DNA of 64,000 nt from an uncultured Halomicronema sp. (GCA_937899725.1 CALCCA010000114.1:1-64000), one strand, 5' to 3'. Positions 40,211-49,802 are shown, numbered from the stretch's first letter. The notes: generated from the letters alone by a model not told the origin. Translations and numbers: made by a program.

Positions 40211-41448
40211 GGGATGCTGCAGCTGGTTAATCAACTTGCACCAAAGTGACGGGCTCTGGCTGCGTGAATATCGGCGCGATCGCATCTTAGGCGAGCGCGC
40301 CACGGTTGACTGCTTCTTGGGGGAATCGCTCTGAATCTGCCTGCCGCTTTTCCTAATTGTTGGTGAGTCGGGGCCGGTTAATGCTGTGTGGCGCTTTTTC
40401 AAGGGGGGTGTCTGGAAATATCGCCTGACTTTGGTGAGAGGCCCGCAGCTCAGTAATGTTGATATCGCGACTAGGAAAACTGATGGCAATACAACAGACT
40501 TTTGCTGTGAACCAGGTTAATTCATGTCTGGTTGGATAGAGCGTGCAGCTTAATTCGACCTCTGGTTCGTTAGCACTTTTGCTGATTTGTCTATTCAGTA
40601 AATATCAAGTTTCGTAGATTTTTAGACAGTACTGAAATTATCCTTAAAGGCGGAATTAAATCTCAATAGGCCGTCGGCGATGTGGAGTGTTGGCGCAGCT
40701 ATGCCGACGAAATTAGCTAAGGCACTACCGTAAACTAAGCGATTGCTCCAGCCACAGTAGATACCCTGCGGTTAGGGGCAGCCCTACGACATGGAGTGGG
40801 CGGAGTATTCTGCCAGACGAGCCAGGTCTACGAGGCTGAAAATTCTGCCATATGGTGCTTTCAGCCATCCGTGGTGACCTCCTCAAACGGTGGCTGACGA
40901 TCGGGTGAAAACCAAGACTGGGAATTAAGCAGACATTTGAACTGGGATACTGAAAATTCATCATGCTAATTTTCAAAGCACTTAATATGAAGAAATGTAT
41001 TGGCGAAAGTGACCATATTTAAAAGCAAAGGGTTCGATAAATATCTCGCTTGAAAAAGTGCGAGCAAACAAAAAGATAAAGTAAAAATGCTTTTGTCGAT
41101 ACAGTCTTTTGGCGACGAAACTGGCGAAATACCTATAGCAGCAGATCGCTGTATGGGAAATGTTCATCGAGCTTGACATCTATTCCAGTAGTTGCACTGC
41201 GGCGAGTCTATTCATCGCCTTAAGGCGGGCTGGAAATAGTGCTGTAAGGCTTGACGCTGTCGATATAGACGGCATTGGATTTGAGCATTCAGATCCTAGA
41301 CAATGGGTTAAGTTGCGCAGTGCAATGCACCCGTTCCTACCATTGGGCTGATCCCATGCTTCGCATCAGCTCGCTACTGCGAGTCTTCGGGCCCGCCATC
41401 CGTTGCTCCTTTCTATTGGTTAGAAAACTCGTTTGAGGAGGCTCGTTT
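40211..41448. other. 1.24-kb intergenic region
   Basis: No supported gene. The part ~40500-41200 is AT-richer than its neighbours and may be gene debris, but no family could be named. A strong ribosome-binding site GAGGAG at 41435-41440 belongs to cysK. Confidence 0.45.
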
Positions 41449-42450
41449 ATGCACGTTGCAAAAGATATTACTCAACTCATTGGCCGCACGCCGCTGGTGC
41501 AGCTCAATCGCATTCCTCAGGCAGAGGGCTGCCAAGCGCAGATTTTGGTCAAGCTAGAGGGTATGAATCCCGCTGCCTCGGTAAAAGATCGCATTGGGGC
41601 CAACATGGTGCATGCGGCGGAGGTGGCGGGCACGATTACCCCGGCTGAGACCGTGCTGGTAGAGCCGACCTCGGGCAACACGGGTATTGCGCTGGCCATG
41701 GTGGCGGCGGCTAAGGGCTATCGGCTGATTCTCACGATGCCCGAGACGATGAGTCAAGAGCGTCGCGCCATGCTCAAAGCCTACGGGGCGGAACTGGTGC
41801 TCACCCCCGGCAACCTGGGGATGAAAGGGGCGATCGCCCAAGCCCAAGCCCTGGTTGATCAACTCCCCAATGCCTTTATGCCGCAGCAGTTTGAGAATGC
41901 AGCGAATCCGCAAATTCACCGCGAAACCACGGCTGAGGAGATTTGGGCCGACACGGATGGGTTGGTCGATATCGTCGTCGCGGGTGTGGGCACCGGCGGC
42001 ACCATCACGGGACTTGCCGATGCGCTGAAGTCGCGGAAATCCGACTTGCAGGCGATCGCCGTCGAACCCACGAGCAGTCCCGTATTGTCTGGTGGCGATC
42101 CCGGCCCTCATAAGATTCAGGGGATCGGCGCGGGCTTTGTGCCCGGCGTGCTGCAGGTCGATCTGATCGACGAGGTGGTCACGGTAACCGATGCCGATGC
42201 GATCGCCTACAGTCGTCGCCTAGCCCGAGAAGAAGGCTTGCTGTCCGGTATTTCCACCGGGGCGGCGTTAGCAGCGGCGATCACCGTCGGTCAACGTCCC
42301 GAAAATGCTGACAAGCTGATTGTCATGATTCAGCCCAGCTTTGGTGAACGGTACCTCAGTACGGTGCTGTTCAAAGATCTAGAGCCGGCCTATCCTTCCC
42401 TGGTGCCTGACAGTCTTCCGGCTCAATATCAGCCCAGTTCCACCTCTTGA
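41449..42450 (+). CDS. cysK: Cysteine synthase (O-acetylserine sulfhydrylase)
   Basis: 333 aa. It makes L-cysteine from O-acetylserine and sulfide using PLP, bound to Lys46 in [11 protein letters not shown]. The phosphate-cradle TGGTITG-type loop and [12 protein letters not shown] substrate loop are intact. The C-terminus is slightly longer than that of CysK from enterics. Confidence 0.95.
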   Translation: MHVAKDITQLIGRTPLVQLNRIPQAEGCQAQILVKLEGMNPAASVKDRIGANMVHAAEVAGTITPAETVLVEPTSGNTGIALAMVAAAKGYRLILTMPETMSQERRAMLKAYGAELVLTPGNLGMKGAIAQAQALVDQLPNAFMPQQFENAANPQIHRETTAEEIWADTDGLVDIVVAGVGTGGTITGLADALKSRKSDLQAIAVEPTSSPVLSGGDPGPHKIQGIGAGFVPGVLQVDLIDEVVTVTDADAIAYSRRLAREEGLLSGISTGAALAAAITVGQRPENADKLIVMIQPSFGERYLSTVLFKDLEPAYPSLVPDSLPAQYQPSSTS

Positions 42451-42499
42451 AGCGGCGGCGCTGAAATCATCCTTGCCAGACCAGCAACCTAACCTGCAG

Positions 42500-42520
42500 G
42501 GGTTTGGCAGCGTCAAACTC
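42500..42520. repeat. REP-like element, copy 3 (degenerate)
   Basis: GGGTTTGGCAGCGTCAAACTC resembles the perfect palindrome at 9491. The tail CCATTATTT about 20 nt downstream is shared with the copy at 12371. It lies between cysK and the next gene. Confidence 0.45.
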
Positions 42521-42568
42521 CACCGATCTGCCCATTATTTCTGAAAAATTCCCTCACCTCCCCTAGCC

Positions 42569-42853
42569 ATGACAGAAACTACCCCCAATCCTGCTGCGCC
42601 CACGCCACGTCAAACTCGCTATTTTGCCTTGGTTGATCGTTTGTTGGCCTGCCCCAATGGCGAAGAACCCGAGATTCTCAATGCTGAATCTGATCTGCTC
42701 GACGCCGAGTTTGTGCAGGTGTTAATGCAAACGGCCAGCTACTTTGCCCATCAAGACAATGGTGACGCCGCTAAATTTTTGATTTTCATCGCCCGCGAAC
42801 TCAGTCACCAGTTGGGGCTCTATCCCCAAGCGCCCGCGCAACCCCAGTCTTGA
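42569..42853 (+). CDS. Small cyanobacterial protein with CPNGEEPEILN motif
   Basis: 94 aa. The stretch ALVDRLLACPNGEEPEILNA followed by LLDAEFVQVLMQTA and FLIFIARELSHQLG matches a helical module that I recall at the N-terminus of many cyanobacterial TPR/CHAT proteins, here standing alone. No function is known. A terminator follows. Confidence 0.7.
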   Translation: MTETTPNPAAPTPRQTRYFALVDRLLACPNGEEPEILNAESDLLDAEFVQVLMQTASYFAHQDNGDAAKFLIFIARELSHQLGLYPQAPAQPQS

Positions 42854-42891
42854 TCGCTGTCGCTTATCCACCTTTCTAGAACTCAGCGACA

Positions 42892-42924
42892 AGGCCGCTC
42901 CCCCGCTGTCGTGGCCTCTTTTAT
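42892..42924 (+). terminator. Probable rho-independent terminator
   Basis: AGGCCGC (42892-42898) pairs with GTGGCCT (42911-42917), with one G-T wobble, followed by CTTTTATT. It lies 38 nt after the stop of the small CPNGEEPEILN protein. Confidence 0.65.
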
Positions 42925-43064
42925 TAAGGGGGCTCTGGCCAATTTGAACTGGGATGTTCCCCTTTTCCTAAGCGCAGCCATGCCCGAGGGGCTTTAAGGG
43001 GATTGAGGGGGACAAAGCATGACTGATGTATAAGCCGTAGCAACCCTGACCCTGAGGTGTCTCG

Positions 43065-43880
43065 ATGAAACGACGACAAATCACGCTGTGGCTCTCGCTG
43101 GCAGTGCTTACCGGGGGCGGTGCGATCGCCTGTGGCCTGCCCACGGCTTCTACCCTGCCGACTGCCGATGTCGCCGGTACCGATGAGCCGGTAGCACTGA
43201 CCGTTTCTGCCGCTGCCAGCGTGCAAGATGCCCTCAAAGACGCTCAAGTGGCCTATCAAGACGTCGCCCCTCACGTCACGATCACCTATAACTTTGGCTC
43301 GTCTGGTTCGCTGGCCCAGCAGATTATCCAGGGTGCGCCGACCGATGTGTTTCTTTCTGCCTCAACTCAGTGGATGGATGAGGTGGCAGCTCAAGACCAG
43401 ATTTGGTCTGGCAGTCGGCAAGATCTGCTGCAAAACGATATTGTGCTCGTGGTGCCGCCGGGCGAGACCGCCATTAAGGGGTTGGCCGATTTGACGCCCA
43501 CTGCTGTGGATCGAGTGGCGATCGGCGAGCCCAACAGTGTGCCCGCTGGACGCTATGCCAAAGAAACCTTGACTGCCCTAAATCTGTTTGACCCGCTGCA
43601 GTCGCAGTTGGTGTTTACGAAAGATGTGCGACAGGTGCTGGCCTATGTCGAAACCGGCAATGTGGATGCCGGGCTGGTTTATGCCACCGATGCCCAACTG
43701 TCTGACCAAGCTCAGGTCGTGGCGACCGCGGCGGCGGACACCCATGCCCCGATCATTTATCCGATCGCCGTGGTGCAGGATACGGATGAAGCCGGGGCAG
43801 CTCAGGCGTTTATCGACTTTCTCGCCAGTGAGACTGGGGTGGCGATCTTTCAAGGATATGGTTTTGCCATGGCGGAATAA
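43065..43880 (+). CDS. modA: Molybdate ABC transporter substrate-binding lipoprotein
   Basis: 271 aa. A lipoprotein signal peptide ends in AIAC (Cys23). The mature protein has LTVSAAASVQDAL, NFGSSGSLAQQI and APTDVFLSAS, the oxyanion-binding blocks of ModA. It captures molybdate (or tungstate) in the periplasm for the ModBC partner 110 nt downstream. Confidence 0.93.
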   Translation: MKRRQITLWLSLAVLTGGGAIACGLPTASTLPTADVAGTDEPVALTVSAAASVQDALKDAQVAYQDVAPHVTITYNFGSSGSLAQQIIQGAPTDVFLSASTQWMDEVAAQDQIWSGSRQDLLQNDIVLVVPPGETAIKGLADLTPTAVDRVAIGEPNSVPAGRYAKETLTALNLFDPLQSQLVFTKDVRQVLAYVETGNVDAGLVYATDAQLSDQAQVVATAAADTHAPIIYPIAVVQDTDEAGAAQAFIDFLASETGVAIFQGYGFAMAE

Positions 43881-43990
43881 GTGCTGGCACTCCCGGCGTC
43901 CTGAAGTCGGATCGAACGCCTGTCGCCAACTTCCTACAAGCCGCACATGATGTTTGGGCACCTCCCTCATCTAACTGCTCTATTGCTCTT

Positions 43991-45982
43991 GTGCCCATGC
44001 TCGCTGACCTGTCTCCGCTTTGGATCTCGCTCAAAACGGCCCTGACCGCGACTCTGCTGGCAGCGCTGTTGGGTATTGCCGCAGCGCGGTGGATGATCAG
44101 CGATCGTCGCCGTGCCCAAAGGTGGATTGACGGCCTCTTCACGCTGCCACTGGTGCTGCCACCCACCGTCGTCGGATTTTTGCTGCTGCTGCTGTTGGGC
44201 AACAATAGCCCGATCGGATGGTTGCTCGACGCCATGGGGATCACCGTGCTCTTTACCTGGGCTGCGACCGTGATCGCCGCCACGGTCGTCGCCTTTCCGC
44301 TGATGTATAAGACGGTGCTGAGCGCCTTTCAGCAGATTGACCGTACGCTAATCAGCTCGGCGCGCACCCTCGGCGCGTCAGAATGGCGTATCTTTTGGCA
44401 ACTCTTGCTGCCTTTGGCTTGGCCAGGGGTGCTGGCGGGGACAGTCCTGGCGTTTGCTCGTGCCCTGGGCGAGTTTGGGGCCACCCTGATGGTGGGGGGC
44501 AGCATTCCGGGCGTAACGCAGACCATGCCCATCGCCATTTTTTTTGCGGCAGAAGCCAGACGCATGGGGGTAGCACTGGCTTGGGTGCTGCTGATGGTGA
44601 CGATTTCGCTGGTGGTTATTGCCGGACTCAATCGTGGCGATCGCCAATCTCACCTCACGACAGCGCGACCCAGTCCCCTGCTGCGACGACTGTTTGACCA
44701 GGTGTATTTTGGCACCACTCTTGACCGTTATTGGGCGCGATCACCAGAATTACCCCTGCCGCCCCTCGCGGCTCCCACTGTAGATTTTGTGGCCCCGGTC
44801 TCGACCGCTCAATCTACATCTGCCGTGCCGCCCCGCGCGCGCGGCGCGCCGACGAGCCCGACCGCTTTATCGACGGGCGCTCCCCCATTGGCGACACCGG
44901 CCCCCGCCCCCAGTGTTGAACTGCAGGTCAACCTGGAGAAAACGATCCCCGGTTTTCATCTGCAGGTGCAGTTTGACACTGGAGAGCAGCCCCTTGGCCT
45001 ACTCGGAGCATCGGGCTCGGGCAAAAGTATGACCCTGCGCTGCATTGCCGGGCTAGAAACCCCCTCTGCCGGGCATATCATTCTGAATGGGCGAGTGCTC
45101 TTTGATGCCGACAAGCGGATCGATGTGCCCAGCCGCGATCGCAAAGTGGGGCTGGTGTTTCAAAACTATGCGCTGTTTCCTCACCTCACCGTGGCGCAAA
45201 ACATTGCCTTTGGCATGCAGGCGCTCCCCAAACCTCAGCGCCCCGCCGCCGTCGCGAACTATCTCACCATGATGGAGCTGACGGGGCTGGGCGATCGCTA
45301 TCCTCATCAGCTGTCGGGTGGGCAGCAGCAGCGGGTAGCCCTGGCGCGGGCGCTGGCCATTCAACCCGATATTTTGCTGTTAGATGAACCACTTTCGGCG
45401 TTGGATACCTATTTGCGTAGCCAAATTGAGCGGCTGCTAGTTGAGGTGCTCTCAACCTATCCTGGCGTGGCGCTGTTCATCACCCACAAGCTCGAAGAAG
45501 CCTACCGGGTCTGCACCGATCTGCTGGTGTTAGACCAGGGGCGCGCGATCGCCCACGGCCCCAAAGCCACCATTTTTGCCAGTCCCCCGACTTATCAAGT
45601 CGCCAAGGTGACGGAATGCAAAAACTTTGCCCACGCCCGCGTCCTCCAGGAGGATCGCATTGAAGTTTTAGAGTGGGGCTGTGCGCTCCGGGTAATTCAC
45701 CCCATCCCCGTTGACCTCAACTATGTCGGCCTGCGCGCCCATCACATCCAGTTTGTGAGATTGGGCGATCTCCCCAATACATTTCCCGGCTGGCTGGCCA
45801 TGGTGAGTGAAACTCAGCACCGAGTCAGCCTCTATCTCAAGCTCCACAGTCCCCCCACCTCAACTCAGGACTATCACCTGCAGGCCGAGGTCTATCGCGA
45901 TCGCTGGGATCTCCTGAAGGGCCGTCCTCAACCCTGGCACATTCACCTCGACCCCACCCAACTTATCCTGCTAACTGATTGA
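43991..45982 (+). CDS. modBC: Fused molybdate ABC permease-ATPase (ModBC)
   Basis: 663 aa. Residues ~1-215 are the ModB permease (LPLVLPPTVVGFLLLLLLG; EAA-loop-like GASEWRIFWQLLLPLAWPGVLAG). A Pro/Ala/Ser-rich linker (~245-310) leads to the ModC ATPase (Walker A GASGSGKS, signature LSGGQQQRVALARA, Walker B ILLLDEPLSALD) and a C-terminal MOP-like region. The fusion is known in cyanobacteria. The start is a GTG at 43991 or the ATG at 43997. It forms an operon with modA. Confidence 0.93.
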   Translation: MPMLADLSPLWISLKTALTATLLAALLGIAAARWMISDRRRAQRWIDGLFTLPLVLPPTVVGFLLLLLLGNNSPIGWLLDAMGITVLFTWAATVIAATVVAFPLMYKTVLSAFQQIDRTLISSARTLGASEWRIFWQLLLPLAWPGVLAGTVLAFARALGEFGATLMVGGSIPGVTQTMPIAIFFAAEARRMGVALAWVLLMVTISLVVIAGLNRGDRQSHLTTARPSPLLRRLFDQVYFGTTLDRYWARSPELPLPPLAAPTVDFVAPVSTAQSTSAVPPRARGAPTSPTALSTGAPPLATPAPAPSVELQVNLEKTIPGFHLQVQFDTGEQPLGLLGASGSGKSMTLRCIAGLETPSAGHIILNGRVLFDADKRIDVPSRDRKVGLVFQNYALFPHLTVAQNIAFGMQALPKPQRPAAVANYLTMMELTGLGDRYPHQLSGGQQQRVALARALAIQPDILLLDEPLSALDTYLRSQIERLLVEVLSTYPGVALFITHKLEEAYRVCTDLLVLDQGRAIAHGPKATIFASPPTYQVAKVTECKNFAHARVLQEDRIEVLEWGCALRVIHPIPVDLNYVGLRAHHIQFVRLGDLPNTFPGWLAMVSETQHRVSLYLKLHSPPTSTQDYHLQAEVYRDRWDLLKGRPQPWHIHLDPTQLILLTD

Positions 45983-46535
45983 GTCGTATCTTGCTCTTGG
46001 CGGCAGCGACCAGTGGGGGCTGGTGGAGGGTGGAGAGGAGAGGGTAGATATGTCGGTAGCGCAGCGATGCCCTGAATTCAGGTTGTCTTCAGGGTCAAGG
46101 CTCATTCTGCTGGCGCGATACTCCCAACGGTGAAAATACCTTTGCCCGTTGTCGTGGGAACTGTGGGGCATAGCCTTGTTCAGGAGGTTTGAGCGATAGT
46201 TGGGGAACTGCCCCTCTACAAAACCTTATTTCAGAGTAATGCTCCCGATTGATCGCACGCGTGCGATCAATCGGCTCCCTCGCCCCCTTTGCTCCCCTTG
46301 CCCCTCAGCACTCCAAGCTCTCACCTTCCACTCCCTACCCCTCACCTCCCATTTAGTAAGAAACCTAAACACAGTCTTATTTTTGGAACATAGACCGCCC
46401 GTTGGGAAAAGATTTTGGCTAGACTAATTTCAACTTGCTCGATGGCCTGCTCACCACCCACGCTGCTGAGTTGATGCCCTGCAGCTTTGAGTCATCTACC
46501 CGATCTGCCTGCGCCCACCTTCGTTGACTTAACCT
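45983..46535. other. Intergenic with a long perfect palindrome
   Basis: No supported gene in 553 nt. The notable structure is the 30-bp palindrome at 46245-46274, listed separately. A pyrimidine-rich tract of CTCCC/CCCCTC blocks follows it to ~46350. Confidence 0.5.
46245..46274. repeat. 30-bp perfect palindrome
   Basis: The half CCGATTGATCGCACG (46245-46259) is followed directly by its exact reverse complement (46260-46274), centred on ACGCGT, with no spacer and no T run. It lies ~260 nt upstream of the protease gene. Confidence 0.8.
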
Positions 46536-47876
46536 ATGACCTCTTCTGCCAACCGCCGCTGCCCCTCGCTGATGGATCTTGCTCAGGGGGTGATTGCGAC
46601 CTCTCTGCTGACAGCATTTGCGATTGCGAGTCCCGTTCGGGTGCCGACGGCTGAGGCGATCGAGGTTTTAGAAGATAATCCCAAGGCTGTGCTCGATGAA
46701 GCGTGGCAGCTGGTACATCGAGAGTATGTTGATTCCACCTTTAATCAAACTGACTGGCTCGCAGTGCGGCAGCGCCTGCTGAGTCAGGAATACAGTTCGA
46801 CAGAAGCGGCCTATACCGCCTTGCGAGAGGAGCTGCGTCGCCTCAACGATCCCTACACGCGATTTTTAGACCCGCAAGAATATTCCGACCTCTCTGACCA
46901 AACTGCTGGAGAAGTCTCTGGGGTGGGGCTGCAGCTGCGCCGCGATGACCAGTCTCAAGGCATTTTTGTGACGACGGTGTTGGCTGACTCACCAGCAGAA
47001 GCTAGTGGTCTGCGAGCGGGCGATCGCATTTTGTTGGTCGATGGCCAATCGACTGAGCGCTTGAGCACGACAGGCGTTGCCCGACTGCTGCGGGGGGCCG
47101 ATGGCTCACAGGTTACCCTCACCTATTCGCGGCAGAGCGGCCAGCCTAGCTCGGTGATTTTGACCCGCGCCCGCCTCGAACTGCCGACCGTGGCCCATCA
47201 GCTTAAAGAGGTGAACGGCTATCGCATCGGCTACATTCGCCTGGATGAGTTTAACGGCCACGCAACAGAGCAAATGGTGGAGGCCATTACGACCCTCAAG
47301 GAACAGAATGCTGAAGCGTTTGTCTTAGACCTGCGCAGCAACCCCGGCGGGTTGCTATCAGCCAGTATTGAGATCAGCCGACTGTGGCTGCAGCGGGGGC
47401 CGATTGTGCTAACGCTCGATCGCGATGGCGACCCGGCAGAAATCAGCGCCAACCGCTCCGCTCTGACAGATTTGCCGATGGCGGTGTTGGTTAACAGCCG
47501 TTCTGCCAGCTCTAGTGAAATTTTGACCGGAGCCCTGCAGGATAACAATCGGGCGACGGTGGTGGGCACAACCACCTATGGCAAAGCTTTAGTGCAGTCG
47601 CTCTATGGTCTTTCCGATGGGTCGGGGTTGGCCGTGACGATCGCCCACTATTACACCCCCAACGGCACTGACATTAGCGAACGCGGCATCACCCCAGATA
47701 TTGAGGTTGACTTGAGCAACGTTGAACTGCAGGCGCTATTTAATGACCCGGCCCGGTTAGCCTCTGCTCAAGACGTGCAGTTTGTGCAGGCAGTTTCGGC
47801 GTTGGAGTCGACCATTCAAAGCTATCGAGCGACGCCGTCTGTACCCAGTCAGCTAGGCCTCTTCCCCAACGAATAA
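46536..47876 (+). CDS. S41-family C-terminal processing protease
   Basis: 446 aa. An N-terminal signal/anchor (~12-40) is followed by a PDZ domain (~125-200, VSGVGLQLRRDD) and the S41 protease core. The nucleophile lies in SASSSEIL (323-330) and the general base is Lys350 in TTTYGKALVQ. The CtpA-type enzyme of cyanobacteria trims the PSII D1 precursor; several paralogs exist and this one cannot be assigned to CtpA, B or C from the sequence alone. Lumenal or periplasmic. Confidence 0.9.
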   Translation: MTSSANRRCPSLMDLAQGVIATSLLTAFAIASPVRVPTAEAIEVLEDNPKAVLDEAWQLVHREYVDSTFNQTDWLAVRQRLLSQEYSSTEAAYTALREELRRLNDPYTRFLDPQEYSDLSDQTAGEVSGVGLQLRRDDQSQGIFVTTVLADSPAEASGLRAGDRILLVDGQSTERLSTTGVARLLRGADGSQVTLTYSRQSGQPSSVILTRARLELPTVAHQLKEVNGYRIGYIRLDEFNGHATEQMVEAITTLKEQNAEAFVLDLRSNPGGLLSASIEISRLWLQRGPIVLTLDRDGDPAEISANRSALTDLPMAVLVNSRSASSSEILTGALQDNNRATVVGTTTYGKALVQSLYGLSDGSGLAVTIAHYYTPNGTDISERGITPDIEVDLSNVELQALFNDPARLASAQDVQFVQAVSALESTIQSYRATPSVPSQLGLFPNE

Positions 47877-48369
47877 GGTTAAGCCCTGGGTATGCCGAAC
47901 GGTGGTATGTCTGTTCAAAGTACTGTACCGGCATACTTAGTCTGAGTGTCGGCTCAAGCTGATGCAGGATCGTGATGAGAGAAACATCTACAAACCCTGT
48001 TTTTAGGGAACTCGTCTTTTTGAGATGGTGCCTATGATGAAATAGGGTGAAATTCCGAACCTAGTAAACATACGATTTTTAGTCGAAAGGCTAAATTTCT
48101 AGCCGAGTAACTTCTCTGATTTGACCGGGAAAATGAAATGGTTAGGGTGGTGCTCTGGTAAACGTACAGAACTTCCCTTTACGAGCTTTTGCATCACAAG
48201 TGACGTACAACAACCTGGTCGCCCGGAGTCATGCAGCAGATATAGGGGATAAGGTCTGGAAACAGATGTTATTCCCTATATCTAGCAAATTAGATCCAAA
48301 GATAAGGATGTAATTTGCTAGATGTGATGCTGTGTGTATAGTTATATTCCAAAAACAAATGGACTCCTT
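47877..48369. other. Intergenic upstream of the TIR module
   Basis: No gene. GTATGCCG (47890) and CGGCATAC (47929) form an 8-bp inverted repeat after the protease gene. Two overlapping strong inverted repeats at 48238-48323 are listed separately. Base composition turns AT-rich from about 48230. Confidence 0.5.
48238..48323. promoter_or_regulatory. Two overlapping inverted repeats before the TIR operon
   Basis: Repeat 1: AGATATAGGGGATAA (48238-48252) with TTATTCCCTATATCT (48269-48283), 15 bp with one G-T. Repeat 2: ATCTAGCAAATTA (48280-48292) with TAATTTGCTAGAT (48311-48323), a perfect 13 bp, with a small inner ATCC/GGAT stem. They share 4 nt, so the full stems compete. They lie 47 nt before the ATG of the membrane protein gene. 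They may be an operator pair, an attenuator or a small structured RNA. Confidence 0.6.
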
Positions 48370-48780
48370 ATGGTGAATAAACAGCAATTTACATCAGAGA
48401 TTATTGCGCCAAAAACGCATAAGGTGGTTGTGTATTTTGTCAATGAAACTGAATTGGCTGCACTTGAACGTGGAAGCATTTCATCTCTATATCTTACGTT
48501 TGGACTGGCGTTGCTATCTATATTCTCCTCTTTTGCAATTGTTCTTTTTTCTACGCCCATCAGTTCTGATCGCGTCTTTGATGTATTTGTAATCGTTGCA
48601 TCAGTTTCGTTGATTTCGAGCATCGTGCTACTTACAATATGGCGAAGAACTGATGATGAAATTACTAGCATTATACATACAATAAAGAAACGATTTCCAG
48701 AAGGCGAGCAACTGGAATCTACTGTTAGATATGATATAGATTTTGATGAGAAGAGTATTATTTCTGACCCTGAAGAGTAG
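48370..48780 (+). CDS. Small two-helix membrane protein, partner of the TIR gene
   Basis: 136 aa from the ATG at 48370 (MVNKQQF); a GTG at 48334 would add 12 residues. Two membrane segments (~36-60 and ~70-92) are separated by a short loop and followed by an acidic cytosolic tail. No family was recognised. Codon use is AT-rich, unlike the flanking core genes. The DUF1883-TIR gene starts 6 nt after its stop, so they are co-transcribed. Small 2-TM proteins next to TIR genes act as membrane effectors in some signalling defence systems; that role here is inference. Confidence 0.72.
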   Translation: MVNKQQFTSEIIAPKTHKVVVYFVNETELAALERGSISSLYLTFGLALLSIFSSFAIVLFSTPISSDRVFDVFVIVASVSLISSIVLLTIWRRTDDEITSIIHTIKKRFPEGEQLESTVRYDIDFDEKSIISDPEE

Positions 48781-48786
48781 CCACAG

Positions 48787-49566
48787 ATGAAATTTATACA
48801 TACAGACTTAGGAAATATAAAGGGCGGCGAGATTGTTGAAATAACGCTTTCTGGGAATGCTGCAAATGTCCGTCTAATGGATAACTCTAACTTCCAAAGT
48901 TATAAAAGCGGACGAAAGCATCGATTCTATGGGGGCCATGCTAAGAAATCGCCTGTTCTTCTAAAGGTTCCACGTGCTGGTCATTGGCATGTGGCGATTG
49001 ATACGGGAGGCTATTCCGGTAGAGTTAATGCTTCTGTCAGAGTACTACCTGGTGCATTACCAGCTTTTAGAGAAGCACCTTTATCTTCAGTGCCAAGCTT
49101 ATATCAAGATCATCTTGAATTTGGCGAATCAAGGTTTGATGCAATCGAGAAAGAATATGATGTCTTTATTTCTCACGCTTCTGATGACAAAGATGAGGTG
49201 GTTCGTCCATTAGCTGAAGCGCTTAAAAATGAAAACATATCTGTATGGTATGACGAGTTTGAGCTTAGAATTGGCGACAGCCTTAGACGAAAAATTGACA
49301 AAGGAATCGCTACAAGCAAGGTTGGTTTAATTGTTCTGTCGGAAAAATTTTTTAAAAAAGGGTGGACAAATTATGAACTCGACGGATTAGTTACTAGACA
49401 TAATACTGAAGAACAAATATTACTCCCAATCTGGCACAATGTAACTAGGAAACAGGTAATTGACTTCAGTCCTTCCCTTGCTGATAAGGTTGCTCGTAGT
49501 ACAGCCATAAACACTGTTGAAGAAATTGCATCGGAGATTGCTGAATTGATACACGGCAAAGAATAG
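48787..49566 (+). CDS. DUF1883-TIR domain protein
   Basis: 259 aa. Residues ~1-90 match DUF1883 (MKFIHTDLGNIKGGEIVEITL, ending in a beta-rich GHWHVAIDTGGYSG). A linker leads to a TIR domain (~124-255): YDVFISHASDDKD, VWYDEFELRIGDSLRRKID and GWTNYELDGL. Glu197 sits where the catalytic Glu of NAD-cleaving TIRs (SARM1 Glu642) aligns, so NADase or cyclic-ADPR-synthase activity is plausible. TIR proteins in bacteria often act in phage defence. AT-rich, probably acquired. The upstream membrane protein gene ends 6 nt before its start. Confidence 0.85.
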   Translation: MKFIHTDLGNIKGGEIVEITLSGNAANVRLMDNSNFQSYKSGRKHRFYGGHAKKSPVLLKVPRAGHWHVAIDTGGYSGRVNASVRVLPGALPAFREAPLSSVPSLYQDHLEFGESRFDAIEKEYDVFISHASDDKDEVVRPLAEALKNENISVWYDEFELRIGDSLRRKIDKGIATSKVGLIVLSEKFFKKGWTNYELDGLVTRHNTEEQILLPIWHNVTRKQVIDFSPSLADKVARSTAINTVEEIASEIAELIHGKE

Positions 49567-49714
49567 TTTTTTTAATGGAATTACTTCTTTTTTTCTTGTG
49601 GACTAGCAAGTAGCTGTAGGATACGTTCTCAACTGCGATTCCTAATTGCTCCGCCGATAAATTTTCGAGAACGCACCAGATCAAGAAATTAAGCAAGTGC
49701 GATCCATACACGTA

Positions 49715-49745
49715 CATCATAACCAAGCATTGTTTGGTTATGATG
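49715..49745. repeat. 12-bp perfect inverted repeat after the TIR gene
   Basis: CATCATAACCAA (49715-49726) and TTGGTTATGATG (49734-49745) flank a 7-nt loop. It lies 149 nt after the TIR stop and 58 nt before the VOC start. No T run. It could be an operator for the VOC gene or a structural end of the island. Confidence 0.6.
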
Positions 49746-49802
49746 CAGAGGTCATCTTCGGTGGGTGATAGGCAACGTCAACTTCTAAAACCAGGAATAG
49801 AA

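Noticed and set aside
47890-47936. 8-bp inverted repeat after the protease gene as a terminator
   Set aside because: 31-nt loop and no T run, so only weak support.
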